A DNA stretch of 64,000 nt from Micromonospora nigra (GTDB lineage Bacteria; Actinomycetota; Actinomycetes; Mycobacteriales; Micromonosporaceae), in assembly GCF_900091585.1 (NCBI RefSeq), contig NZ_FMHT01000003.1:3339501-3403500 (forward strand), read 5' to 3'. A model generated the notes under the pieces. It did not search any database and was not told the DNA's origin. It saw only the letters and a program-made list of their open reading frames with translations. A program made the position numbers and the translations under genes. Shown here in pieces: positions 1 through 9,000 of the stretch; position 1 is the stretch's first letter; the number at the start of each line of letters is the position of its first letter.

Positions 1-716
1 GCCGTCAGCGGCAGCCGGTTGGCGGCCCCGGCGAACAGCAGCAGGGGGATCGCGGTGGCCGCGCCGGCCAGCACCAGCAGCGCGGTGTGCCCCGCGGAGA
101 CCCGGCCGAAGGTGGCGTCACCGGCCGCGGACAGCCAGCCCAGGTATGCCAGTGCGGGCAGCGCCAGCACCGCCGACTCGACGAACAGCCCTTCGGCGGC
201 GGGCAGCCCGAGCCGCTTCTTCACCAGCCCGTAGCCGCCGAAGCTCACCGCCAGGGTCAGCGCCAGCCAGGGCGGCCGACCGTAGTCGACGGTCAGCACC
301 ACGACGGCGAGCCCGCCCACGGCCAGCGCCGCCCACTGCGCCGGGCGCAGCCGCTCCCGCAGCACGACCACCCCGAGCAGCACCACGACGAGGGGGTTGA
401 CGAAGTAGCCCAGTGCCGTCTCCACCACCCGGTCGGAGTTGACCCCGTAGATGTAGGTGCCCCAGTTCACGGCGATCAGCGTGGCGGCGGCCCCGATGCC
501 AGCCAGGGCGGAGCGGCGGCGTGCCAGGGCCCTGAGGAAGCCCACGTTGCGCAGGGCGGCGAGCAGCAGCGCGACGAAGGCCAGGGACCAGACGATCCGG
601 TGGGCGAGGATCTCCGGTGGGGAGGCCGGGCGCAGCAGCTTGAAGTAGAGCGGGAAGAACCCCCACAGCAGGTACGCACCGAGGCCGAAGAGGTATCCGA
701 GGCGGAGCGGCGTCAC
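1..716 (-). CDS. rarD: RarD/EamA-family membrane permease (C-terminus beyond window)
   Basis: Ten-helix drug/metabolite transporter of the EamA superfamily; the RarD branch (chloramphenicol-sensitivity protein) has an unknown physiological substrate. The visible 238 residues start GTG (VTPLRLGYLFGLGAYLLWGF) and show the RarD hallmarks FPLYFK, an EILAHRIVWS helix, and NWGTYIYGVN followed by ALGYFVNPLVVVLLG, then further hydrophobic helices up to the window edge. The start GTG overlaps the stop of the GNAT gene upstream (GTGA), so the two are probably co-transcribed. Family assignment is confident; substrate is unknown. Confidence 0.9.
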   Translation of the reverse strand, partial: MTPLRLGYLFGLGAYLLWGFFPLYFKLLRPASPPEILAHRIVWSLAFVALLLAALRNVGFLRALARRRSALAGIGAAATLIAVNWGTYIYGVNSDRVVETALGYFVNPLVVVLLGVVVLRERLRPAQWAALAVGGLAVVVLTVDYGRPPWLALTLAVSFGGYGLVKKRLGLPAAEGLFVESAVLALPALAYLGWLSAAGDATFGRVSAGHTALLVLAGAATAIPLLLFAGAANRLPLT

Positions 717-1204
717 GCCTCCACCGTAAGGGGCGAACGGTCGCTCGGCTCCTTGCCGGTGACCGGGTTCACCGGCCGCCGGTCCAGCTCCATCCAGCGG
801 TCGGCCCGTACCGGAGTGAACCCGACCTTCGCATACAACCCGTGCGCGTCGTTGGTGGCCAGCACGATCCGGCGTACGCCCAGGGCGGCCAGGTGGTCGC
901 GGACCGTGCCCGCGAGCCAGCTGCCCAGCCCCCGACCCCGCTCGGCGCGGTCGACGTAGACGTCGCAGAGCCAGGCGAAGGTCGCCCCGTCGGTGACCAC
1001 CCGGGCCACGGCGACCTGCCGCCCGTCGCCGGGCCGGTAGACCCCGAAGGGCACCGACCCGGCGAATGCCCGCCGCACCGTCTCCCGGTCCCGCCCCAAC
1101 GCCCAGTACGCGTCGGTGGAGAGCCAGTGGTGCACCAGATCCAGGTCGAGACGCGCCGGGTCGGTGCTGATCAGGTAGCCGTCGTCACGGGTCAGGTCGG
1201 ACAC
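713..1204 (-). CDS. GNAT family N-acetyltransferase
   Basis: A 163-residue single-domain GNAT acetyltransferase using acetyl-CoA; the acceptor is unknown. The central acetyl-CoA-binding motif A is visible as VYVDRAERGRGLGSWL, with the R/Q-x-x-G-x-G/A pattern given by RGRGLG. A downstream NDAHGLYAKVGFTPV segment is the usual C-terminal beta-alpha-beta region. The GTG at 1204 (VSDLTRDDGYL) gives a typical GNAT length; the frame stays open upstream into GC-rich non-coding sequence. Its stop overlaps the start of rarD, suggesting a two-gene operon. Confidence 0.88.
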   Translation of the reverse strand: MSDLTRDDGYLISTDPARLDLDLVHHWLSTDAYWALGRDRETVRRAFAGSVPFGVYRPGDGRQVAVARVVTDGATFAWLCDVYVDRAERGRGLGSWLAGTVRDHLAALGVRRIVLATNDAHGLYAKVGFTPVRADRWMELDRRPVNPVTGKEPSDRSPLTVEA

Positions 1205-1323
1205 CCTGGCGACGTTAGCCCGTCCGCCGGCCCCGCTGGTCGGCCGATCCCCGGCATCTGGTCGCCGGACGCGGACGGCGGGGGACGTGTGGCCGTCCGG
1301 GGGTGAACCCGGCCCGGGGCGGT

Positions 1324-1710
1324 TCAGTCGCGGTCGAGGATCGCGCCGAGGATCCAGGTGACCACACTGACGAAGAGCGCGCCGAGCACCGCGGCGGGCC
1401 AGAAACCTTCCACGTCGAACGGCAGCCCGGCCTGGTCGGCGATCCAGGCGGTGAGCAGGAACAGCAAACCGTTGACCACCAGCGCGATCAGCCCGAGGGT
1501 CAGCAGGTAGAAGCCGCAGCCGACGGTCTTGATGATCGGTTGGAGCACCGCGTTGACCACGCCGAAGATGACCGCGACGAGGAGCACCGTGGTGACCGTC
1601 TCCGTGGTCGAGGCCGCGTCCAACGTGATGCCCGGGATGAGCAGCGTGGCCAACCAGAAGGCCAGCGCCGTCGCGCCCAGCCGGATCAGCAGTCCCTTGA
1701 CAAAACCCAT
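1324..1710 (-). CDS. Phage-holin-4-superfamily small membrane protein
   Basis: A 128-residue membrane protein of the widespread Phage_holin_4_2 (PF04020-like) family, usually chromosomal and not a phage gene; function unknown. Four hydrophobic helices are visible: LGATALAFWLATLLIPG, VTTVLLVAVIFGVVNAVLQPII, GFYLLTLGLIALVVNGLLFLLTAWIA and FWPAAVLGALFVSVVTWILGAI. The VNAVLQPIIK and LGLIALVVNGL segments are typical of the family. The ATG at 1710 directly precedes the first helix. It stands alone, 119 bp from the GNAT gene. Confidence 0.85.
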   Translation of the reverse strand: MGFVKGLLIRLGATALAFWLATLLIPGITLDAASTTETVTTVLLVAVIFGVVNAVLQPIIKTVGCGFYLLTLGLIALVVNGLLFLLTAWIADQAGLPFDVEGFWPAAVLGALFVSVVTWILGAILDRD

Positions 1711-1765
1711 GGCGGGGATCGTGCCACGCCGGGGCACCCGGCGGAACCCGTCGGCCGAGGCACCG

Positions 1766-1828
1766 GGGGAAGGCACGGGCCCGGCATACCCCGTCGGCCG
1801 GCGCAAAGGGGGAAGGCACGGGCCCGGC
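1766..1828. repeat. 20-bp direct repeat, two copies 43 bp apart
   Basis: The 20-mer GGGGAAGGCACGGGCCCGGC occurs at 1766-1785 and again at 1809-1828, with similar flanks (CCGTCGGCC, ACCCGGCGG). It lies between the holin-like gene start and the eccE stop. No function is evident; it looks like a small local duplication. Confidence 0.7.
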
Positions 1829-1871
1829 GCACCCGGCGGGCACCCACGGGACCGTGGCCGCGGTGACGCGG

Positions 1872-3755
1872 TCAGTGCCGGGACGGGTGACCGATCAGCT
1901 GCGACTCGATCGGGGTGGGGGAGAGCAACGCCCACCGCAGCGCACGCCGGTTCACCACCGCCACCATGCCGTCCCGGATCCGGGTCAGCCACTCGGCGGA
2001 GGAACCGAGCCCCAGCGCCGCGCCGGCCACCGCCGCCTCCGCCCGGTCCAGCGGTTGCAGCACCACCAGGTCGGCCCGGCCCAGCGCGTCCGCGTCCCCG
2101 GGGGTCAGCTCGTCGCGCAGCAGCAGGGTCGTCCGCCACGGCGCGTCCGCGACGGTTTCCGCCGCCGCCGGACCGACGTCGTCCACCAGCAGCAGCGGGC
2201 ACAGTGGCGTGGCGGGCCCGGCCACCGGTCGGCCGGGCGGCAGCAGCGGGATCGTGGTGCCGGGCAGGCCCACGCCCCGCACGAACGGTTCCCAGTCCCG
2301 TGGCCGGGTGGTGCGCACGACCACCTGCGCGCCGAGGGCCATCGCCCGCAGCGCCACCAGCTGCGCGGCACGCACCCCGCCGACCAGCATCACCCGGGTG
2401 TTCTCCGGCCGGAACAGCCGCACGGCGACCGCGCCGCCGTGCCGGTTGGCACCCACCATCAGCCCGGCCGCGCCGAACGGCAGCTCCAGCGCGACCCGAC
2501 CCGGCACCGGCTCGCCCGGCAGCGCGAGCGGCAGGGTGCCGGCCAGCCCGGTCAGGTGCGCGCCGTCGAGGCGGTCCACCGCGCCACCGGCCGCGTCCAC
2601 CAGCCGCCGCAGCGCCCGGGTGGCCGTCGCCAGCTCCGCCGGGGTGGTGGCGCTCAGCCGCACGACGAGCCCGGCCGGCGCCGCCGACGGATCGCCGCCG
2701 GCCGGCCCGGCGCACAGCGACACCGTGGTCGCGGTCGCCGGCAGGCCCAGCATCCGGGGCACCAGCTGTCGCCCCGCCTCGGTACGCGGATCCGGCCACC
2801 GCCGGAGTCGGAACGTGGTCTGCAACAGGCCGCCGGAGCGCACCGCCGGCCAGGACTCCCGCACGGGCTGCCCGTCGTGGTGTGCCAGCTCGCCCAGCAA
2901 CCGCAGCGCCGGCTGCTCACCCAGCGGCCGGGCCGGAACGGTGCCCAGCCTGCGTACGATCCGGCGTACAGTGCCGGCCAGGGCCCGCCGCAGCGCCTCG
3001 TCCGACCAGCCGTCCGCCCGCAGCACCCGGACGGCGAGCACGGCCCGCTCCCCGCCGACCAGCCGCCCGTCGGTCAGTTGCCGGTACGAGGTGCCCGCCG
3101 CGCCGCTGCCGGCGGCGACCGTCGGTGCCGCGAACCCGCAGAGCAGCAGCTGGACGCGCACCGGTGGGCCGTCCGCGCCGGCACCGGGCAGCAATGCCGC
3201 CGGGGCGGGCAGCACGTGCGCGGTGTCGCCGAGCAGATCGTTGGGATCGCCGATCTCCAGCATGGCCACCAGGCCAGCCGGGTCGTCGAGGACAGCGGCG
3301 GCACCGCCGGCCAGCTCGGTCGAGCCGACGACGGCTCCCGCGTCGACCAGACCGAGCAGCGCGGCCGGGTCGGCCCCGGGCGGCAGCGTGCGGCGGCGGG
3401 TCAGGTAGCTCAGGGCGGTGCGCAGCCACTCGTACCCCCAGCGGCCCCGGAACCGGCACCAGGCGACCGGGAGCAGCAGCACCGCCAGCAGCGCCGCGCC
3501 GGCGACCGCGAACGGGCCCCGCCCCGACGCGGCCAGCATCAGGGCCACCGCGACCTGTGCGACGACGACCTGCCCGGCCCGGATGCGACGGCCACCGCGC
3601 AACGGGTGCGCCGCCGGCCGCCGGACGGGGACGCCGGACCGACCGGACTCCGGGCCGACGGCGGACGCGTCGGTGGCGGGCGGGTCGACGGCGGTGGGCG
3701 GGTGCTGCCCGGTCGGTGCCCCCACCCGCGGGGCCGCAGGGCTGGTCGTCGTCAC
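1872..3755 (-). CDS. eccE: Type VII secretion protein EccE
   Basis: EccE is a membrane component at the periphery of the ESX/type VII secretion channel and stabilises the complex. This 627-residue protein has a short Pro-rich N-terminus, then two adjacent transmembrane helices (QVVVAQVAVALMLAASG and FAVAGAALLAVLLLPVAW), then a long soluble region, as in the family. The sequence WCRFRGRWGYEWLRTALSYL after the second helix is the conserved EccE boundary. Two adjacent GTGs (3758, 3755) follow a GAGGAGG ribosome-binding site; 3755 has the better spacing. It is divergent from the WXG100 genes that start at 3991. EccB, EccC and EccD are not seen nearby. Confidence 0.85.
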   Translation of the reverse strand: MTTTSPAAPRVGAPTGQHPPTAVDPPATDASAVGPESGRSGVPVRRPAAHPLRGGRRIRAGQVVVAQVAVALMLAASGRGPFAVAGAALLAVLLLPVAWCRFRGRWGYEWLRTALSYLTRRRTLPPGADPAALLGLVDAGAVVGSTELAGGAAAVLDDPAGLVAMLEIGDPNDLLGDTAHVLPAPAALLPGAGADGPPVRVQLLLCGFAAPTVAAGSGAAGTSYRQLTDGRLVGGERAVLAVRVLRADGWSDEALRRALAGTVRRIVRRLGTVPARPLGEQPALRLLGELAHHDGQPVRESWPAVRSGGLLQTTFRLRRWPDPRTEAGRQLVPRMLGLPATATTVSLCAGPAGGDPSAAPAGLVVRLSATTPAELATATRALRRLVDAAGGAVDRLDGAHLTGLAGTLPLALPGEPVPGRVALELPFGAAGLMVGANRHGGAVAVRLFRPENTRVMLVGGVRAAQLVALRAMALGAQVVVRTTRPRDWEPFVRGVGLPGTTIPLLPPGRPVAGPATPLCPLLLVDDVGPAAAETVADAPWRTTLLLRDELTPGDADALGRADLVVLQPLDRAEAAVAGAALGLGSSAEWLTRIRDGMVAVVNRRALRWALLSPTPIESQLIGHPSRH

Positions 3756-3825
3756 CACACCTCCTCGGCCGGTCACCCGCCGCGGTTTCCGTGCCGCCCA
3801 TCGTAGGGGCCAGGTCGACCGGCCG

Positions 3826-3834
3826 TTGTCCACA
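3826..3834 (+). promoter_or_regulatory. DnaA-box-like nonamer TTGTCCACA
   Basis: An exact match to the high-GC actinobacterial DnaA-box form TTGTCCACA lies in the divergent region between eccE and the WXG100 pair. A single box is expected by chance now and then; role unknown. Confidence 0.35.
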
Positions 3835-3990
3835 GGGGAGCGCGGCGGGGTAGCAGAACTGCGGTCGGGTCGCTACCGTCAGCGACGAGTTCCGCTGACC
3901 GTGCCGTGCAGATCCGGCGTCCGGGCGCTCACGCGAGCGGCGCGTCCGGCGGGTGGATGCGTCGACGGCCAGCCAGACCGAGGAGACGAG

Positions 3991-4323
3991 GTGGCATCCG
4001 GGGTGTCCCAGACCCAGGCAGAAGCCGCGGTGATGCAGCAGACCGCCGCGAAGTTCGAGCAGGTGGACCAGTCGTTGCAGTCCATGCTGAGCGGCCTGAT
4101 GGCCCAGCTGGAGGTGCTGCAACAGGCCTGGCGCGGCGCGGGCGGCCGGTCATTCGACCAGGTCAAGCGGCAGTGGGCACAGGACCAGTCGGCGTTGCAG
4201 CAGTCCCTGCGGGAGACCGCGGGCGCCATCCGCACCGCCGGCCAGCAGTACGACGTCTCGGACAGCGAGGCGGCCTCCCGCGTGTCCGCCACCAACCGCG
4301 GCGGCATCCAGCTGCCGCTCTGA
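3991..4323 (+). CDS. WXG100 family type VII secretion target (EsxB/CFP-10-like)
   Basis: A 110-residue helical-hairpin protein of the ESAT-6/CFP-10 family. The hairpin turn is QAWRGAGG (W-x-G), flanked by two Gln-rich amphipathic helices, and a C-terminal YDVSD fits the YxxxD/E type VII export signal, which is normally carried by the CFP-10-like partner. The GTG at 3991 follows AGGAG by five bases; a second in-frame GTG at 4003 is possible. It is followed after 23 bp by the second WXG100 gene, so the two should be co-expressed and form a heterodimer exported by the ESX machinery. Confidence 0.88.
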   Translation: MASGVSQTQAEAAVMQQTAAKFEQVDQSLQSMLSGLMAQLEVLQQAWRGAGGRSFDQVKRQWAQDQSALQQSLRETAGAIRTAGQQYDVSDSEAASRVSATNRGGIQLPL

Positions 4324-4346
4324 CCGCAGGAGAGGAAGACACACCG

Positions 4347-4637
4347 ATGGACCATGTGCTGGTCGTGAACTTCGCCGCGCTGCAACAGGCCAGCGCGGAC
4401 ATCCAACGGGCGATGAACACGCTCGACTCGCAGCTCGGTCAGCTGGAGCGCGACGCCGCTCCGCTCGTGGCCACCTGGACCGGCGACGCCCAGGCCGCCT
4501 ACGAACAGCGGCAGGCCCGGTGGCGCAACGCCTCCCAGGACCTGCAGGCGATGCTGCGCGACATCAAGCTCGCGGTGGGCGACTCCGCCACCGACTACCT
4601 CGACACCGAGAAGAAGAACGTCGGCCTGTTCCAGTAG
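4347..4637 (+). CDS. WXG100 family protein (EsxA/ESAT-6-like)
   Basis: A 96-residue ESAT-6-like protein. The W-x-G turn is ATWTGDAQAAYEQRQ, the classic WTGxAxxAY pattern, between two amphipathic helices, and length matches the 95-100 residue family norm. It starts at ATG 4347 after an AGGAGAGG ribosome-binding site and ends shortly before a strong hairpin terminator. It is the partner of the gene at 3991. It has no clear YxxxD/E tail of its own, consistent with export as a heterodimer with the upstream protein. Confidence 0.9.
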   Translation: MDHVLVVNFAALQQASADIQRAMNTLDSQLGQLERDAAPLVATWTGDAQAAYEQRQARWRNASQDLQAMLRDIKLAVGDSATDYLDTEKKNVGLFQ

Positions 4638-4641
4638 GTGT

Positions 4642-4680
4642 CGCCCGTGGTGGCGTGTGCCCGACACGCCACCACGGGCG
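4642..4680 (+). terminator. Hairpin terminator of the WXG100 operon
   Basis: A perfect 17-bp stem (4642-4658 with 4664-4680) and five-base loop GCCCG lies 5 bp after the stop of the second WXG100 gene. There is no U tract, as is common for high-GC actinobacterial terminators. It also separates the WXG100 genes from the convergent mycP. Confidence 0.8.
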
Positions 4681-4696
4681 GTCGGCGTCCGGGTCG

Positions 4697-4740
4697 GGCC
4701 GGCTCTGCGCCCGGGTCAGGCCGGCTCTGCGTCCGGGTCA
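4697..4740. repeat. 22-bp tandem duplication over the mycP stop
   Basis: Two adjacent 22-bp copies (4697-4718 and 4719-4740) differ by one base. The second contains the mycP stop codon (reverse TCA at 4738). Because 22 is not a multiple of three, loss of a copy would alter the mycP C-terminus. Confidence 0.7.
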
Positions 4741-5946
4741 GGCCGGGTCGGCGGGCCGCCAACGCCGTCGACTGCCGCGGGGAGCCAGCAGGGCCAGCGC
4801 GCCTGCGGCGGCCACCACCGTCACTCCGACGCCCGCCACCACGAACGCCCGGTCCCGGGCGGCGGCCCGCCGCGCCCGCTGGGCGAGCACCGCCGGGTCG
4901 ACCCGGTCGTCGCCGATGCCGGCGGCCGGTCGGGCCCGGTCCAGCCTGGTGGCCGGCGACTCGGTGACCGCCCGGTACGGGTTGAGCACCCCCGCGCCGT
5001 AGCCGCCGTCGGGCGCCGGATCGGCGGTGGACACCAGCCGGCGGGTCACCTCGGCGGCGGTCAGCTCCGGCCGGTACCCCCGCAGCAGCGCCGCCGTCGC
5101 CGCGACGAACGGTGCCGCGTAGCTCGTGCCCTCCGCGCGGTGGTGACCCTGACCGGGCGCGCACACGACCACGTCGCTGCCGGGCGCGACGAGGTCGACG
5201 TACGTCCCGGTCTGGGAGAAGTCGGCCCGGGAACCGTCAGCGGATATCGCCCCCACGCCGAGCACCCCGTCGTAGGCGGCCGGATACGGGCGCGGATCCC
5301 CGCTGCCGTGCAAATTGCCGGCGGCGGCCACGACCACCACGTCCCGGGCGAGCGCGTGGGCGACGGCGGCCCGGACGGCCGGGTCGTCGGCGTACAGCAC
5401 GACCGACAGGTTGAGCACGTCCGCGTCCCGGTCCACCGCCCAGCGGACGGCCCGGGCGAAGTCGGCGGCGTCGACCGTGCGCCCCGACTCGCGGCCGTCG
5501 ACCACCTGCTGTTCGCTGACCCGTACGGGCAGGATGCGCACCCCGGGGGCGAGCCCCCGGAACGCGACCCCGTCGCGTGGCGTCGCCGCGATGATGCTGG
5601 CCACCCCGGTGCCGTGCCCGACACAGTCGCGGCGACCGTCCCCGTTCGGATCGAGCAGATCGGTGCCGGCGAGCACCCGGCCGGCCAGCTGTGGGTGACG
5701 CGGATCCACGCCCGAGTCGACCACCGCCACCGTCACCCCCGAGCCGTCCGTCAGCGGGGCCAGCCGCTCCGGGGCGTACCGGTACTGCGGCCAGGGGGTG
5801 GCCGTGACCGGCCGGGCGGGGGCGAGAGGCGACGCGCAGCCCGGCGCGGCCCGCGCGACGGGCACCGGCCCGGACAGCGTGGTCAGGGCGCTCAGCAGCA
5901 CCGCCGCCACGCCGGCCAGGGCGGGCCGTACGGGGATCCGGGACAT
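4738..5946 (-). CDS. mycP: Type VII secretion-associated serine protease mycosin
   Basis: A subtilisin-like membrane-anchored protease of the ESX system, needed for complex stability and able to cleave secreted substrates. This 402-residue protein has an N-terminal signal peptide (about residues 6-34), an S8 catalytic domain and a C-terminal membrane anchor (FVVAGVGVTVVAAAGALALL) followed by basic residues. The triad is visible: Asp77 in VAVVDSGVD, His111 in GHGTGVAS and Ser275 in GTSYAAPF, with oxyanion Asn211 in AAAGN. ATG 5946 is preceded by GGAGG; an upstream ATG lacks this signal. The gene is divergent from the SseB-domain gene. Confidence 0.93.
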   Translation of the reverse strand: MSRIPVRPALAGVAAVLLSALTTLSGPVPVARAAPGCASPLAPARPVTATPWPQYRYAPERLAPLTDGSGVTVAVVDSGVDPRHPQLAGRVLAGTDLLDPNGDGRRDCVGHGTGVASIIAATPRDGVAFRGLAPGVRILPVRVSEQQVVDGRESGRTVDAADFARAVRWAVDRDADVLNLSVVLYADDPAVRAAVAHALARDVVVVAAAGNLHGSGDPRPYPAAYDGVLGVGAISADGSRADFSQTGTYVDLVAPGSDVVVCAPGQGHHRAEGTSYAAPFVAATAALLRGYRPELTAAEVTRRLVSTADPAPDGGYGAGVLNPYRAVTESPATRLDRARPAAGIGDDRVDPAVLAQRARRAAARDRAFVVAGVGVTVVAAAGALALLAPRGSRRRWRPADPA

Positions 5947-6097
5947 CGACCGCCTCCGTATCGTGTCGACTCCGGAACGGGATGTTATCGCCTCAGCGCG
6001 GAGCGGACGCGCCGCCACCGGCCTGCAATTGTGATCTTGCTACCACCTTGTAGGTTGTACGCGATACCTATGGCCTGCGCACGGGAGGGAAGTGGCC

Positions 6098-9000
6098 GTG
6101 ACCGAATGGGAGCCGGCCACCGAGGCCGAGGCGGCGATGCGCGACGCGCTGCACGCCAACGACCAGCAGCTCTACTTCCGCATCCTGGCCCGCACGCACC
6201 TGCTGCTACCGGTGTCCCCCGAGTCGGCCGCCGGTCAGGCCCCGACGGGCTGGGGAACCTGGACGACCGCCGGCCGGACCCACGTGCTCGCGTTCACCTC
6301 CGTCGAGGCCATGCGGGCCTGTCTCGGTGAGCATGCCGGAGCCAGCCGCCGTGCCAGCTACCTCGAACTCGCGGACAGCTGGCCCAACCACGAGTGGTGG
6401 CTGGCTGTGAATCCCGGCCTGCCGGTCGAGGGCTACCTGCCCGCCTGGTACGTCGCCCAGTTGTCCCGTGGCGACGTGCGGCTACCCGGCCGCACGATGG
6501 GTGCCCGCGCCCGGTTGGAGCGGGTCGAGGCGCTGGCCCGGGCCCGCGACAACGTGACCGGCCCGGGGCGGCCCGGCCCGGCCCCGACCGCCCGCCCGGA
6601 GGCTCCGCGCGGTGTGGCCCGGCCGGACGCGACACCGGCAGCCCCCGTACCGCCCCGGGCCGAGGTGTCCGAGCCGGCACCGCCGTCGCCGCGTAGCCCC
6701 GCTGCCGGTCGGTCCGTGCCGCCACCTGCCGTTTCGCCGCCGCCCGGTCGGGAACCCGACGCCGGGGCCCCGTCCACCTGGGGGGCCGACTCCGCGTCGC
6801 CGTCCGGTTGGGGGGCCGACTCCGCGTCGCCGTCCAGCGTCGGTCGCGGCGACCCCCGCGAGGCCGCGAACGGCCGGCCCACCCGAACGGGCCGGCCCGA
6901 TCCCGGCTGGCCCCCGCCGGAGCATCCCGATCCACGGGCCAACAGGCGGCAGGCCGACACCGGCCAGCGGTCCTTCTTCGAGCCGGCGTCCGCCCGGGGG
7001 CACCGAGGGGACGGGGGACGCCCCGGTGGCCGCGCCGTGCCGCCCGGCCGGTTCGCCTCCGGAAGCCAGCCGTTCCCGCGTCGCCGGCCGTCGGGCGAGC
7101 CGGTGCCGGAGACGCCCACGCACGCGTTCCCCGCCTCGACGGGCGGCGAGGCCACCGTGGCCCTTCCCACCCCCGGCGCCGACGCCGTCCGGTCGCCGGG
7201 GCCACCCGCGGAGGAGAACACGGTTCCGTTCCGCGTGCCCTCCGTGGCCGGGCGGGCATGGCCCGCCCCCGACGCAGGGCCGCAGGCGGGCCCGGACACC
7301 GACGTGACGCAGACCCTGCCGCGCCGCCGGCCGACGCCCCCGCCGTCCGACGACCAGCCCGAGAGCGTCGCCGAGCCGGTTTCCGCGCCCCCCGCCCCGC
7401 GGCGCGGGTTCACCCCGATCGTCATCGAGGGCACCCTCGTCGAGGCCCGTGACGCGTCCGCCACGTCCGGGCAGGCCGCGCCCGCCCCCTATCCGGGTCG
7501 ACCGGCAGGGGATGGCGACCCCGTCGAGCAGCCGCCCGCGCGACCCGCGCCCGACCTGTGGACGCCCCGGCGGTCCGCCCCCGCCGTCACCCCTCCCGAC
7601 CTCGCGCCCGCCGCCGACGCCGCCGGGGTGACCCACGACCTCGGTTCGCCGAACGGTGTCGACGATCCCGCCGCGACCCGACCGGTCAGCGGGCAGGGGC
7701 CCCCGGAACACGTCAGCTCGGGTCAGGCGAACCCGGAGCGCGTGGCCCAGGAGCCGGAAAGCCCAGCCACCTCGCTGTTCGAGCCGACCAACTCCGCACG
7801 GGTCGATCCCCCCACGACAGCGTCCCTGTTCGAGCCGGTCCGTCCGGCGCGGGCGGAGGGGGCGGTGTCGGACAGGGCGGCGACCTCGGCCGGTTCTCCC
7901 GGTACGCCCGTCGCGGATCACCCGCCTGCCGCACAGTCCGACGAGCCGACCGTGACGATGGAGCACGGGCGGTCCGACGAGCCGACCGTGACGATGGAGC
8001 ACGGGCGGTCCGATGCCACACCGACGGAGCCGATTCCGGCGGGTCCGGCGGAGTCCGGGTCCGACGCACTGACGGAGCCGATCGTCGCGGGTTCGGCCGG
8101 GGAGGCTGCGACGGAGCCGATCTTCGCGGGTTCGGCCGGGGACGCAGCGACGGAGCCGATCCACACGGGTTCGGCCGGTGCCGCGACTGCCTCGACGGTC
8201 GGGTTCGTACCGGCCAACGAGGTCGAGGAGGACCTGCTCTCGGCTGCCGACGCCGGCAGCACCGACACGTTCCTGTCCACGCTGCTGCTGGCGCGGGTGC
8301 TGCTGCCGGTCGCGGCTGCCTCCGCCCCCGGCAGCCGTCCCGGGGAGCCCGGATTCGTCTGGCGTACCGAGCAGACCGACGGCGAGACGTTCGTGGTGGT
8401 GTACACCTCCCCGGAACGCCTGGCCGACCATACCGTGACCGGCGTCGAGACGGTCCTCGTGCGCTTCGTGCAGCTGATCCGCCGCTGGCCGGACGAGGCA
8501 TGGTCGTTCGCGGTGAACCCGGGCACCCCGGTGGGGGCGAAGCTGCCCGGTGAGCAGATCGTGGGGCTGGCCAACTGGGCGGCCGAGGTGGGGCTGGGCG
8601 ACGACGCCGGGGGTGAGCCCGAGCCACCCGCCACGGAGCCCGAACCGGCGAGCCGGGCGCGCACCACGCCACCGGCCATCGACCCGGCCCGGCCGGTCGT
8701 CATGCAGAAGGCGGTGGCCCCCAGCCAACTCGCGTACTACCTGGAACGCGGCTACGACCGGGTCTCCGGTTTCGTGCACCGGGCCGGCGAGCTGGCCCAC
8801 CTGAGCACCCCGGCGGAGTTGTACGACGCTCTCGGCCTGGGCCACCCCGACTCGCCCTTCGACAGAGCCGCCGAGGAGGTGTACGTGCTGCGGTGGCCGG
8901 CGTACCGGCCCAGCCTGTACCGCATCCCCTACGGCGGGCAGAACGAACCGGCCATGCGGGCGATGGAGGGCTGGGTCATCGAGCGTCCCCCGTTCCGGGG

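Noticed and set aside
1324..1710. Prophage remnant
   Set aside because: The holin-superfamily name is historical; no other phage genes are present and the family is usually chromosomal.
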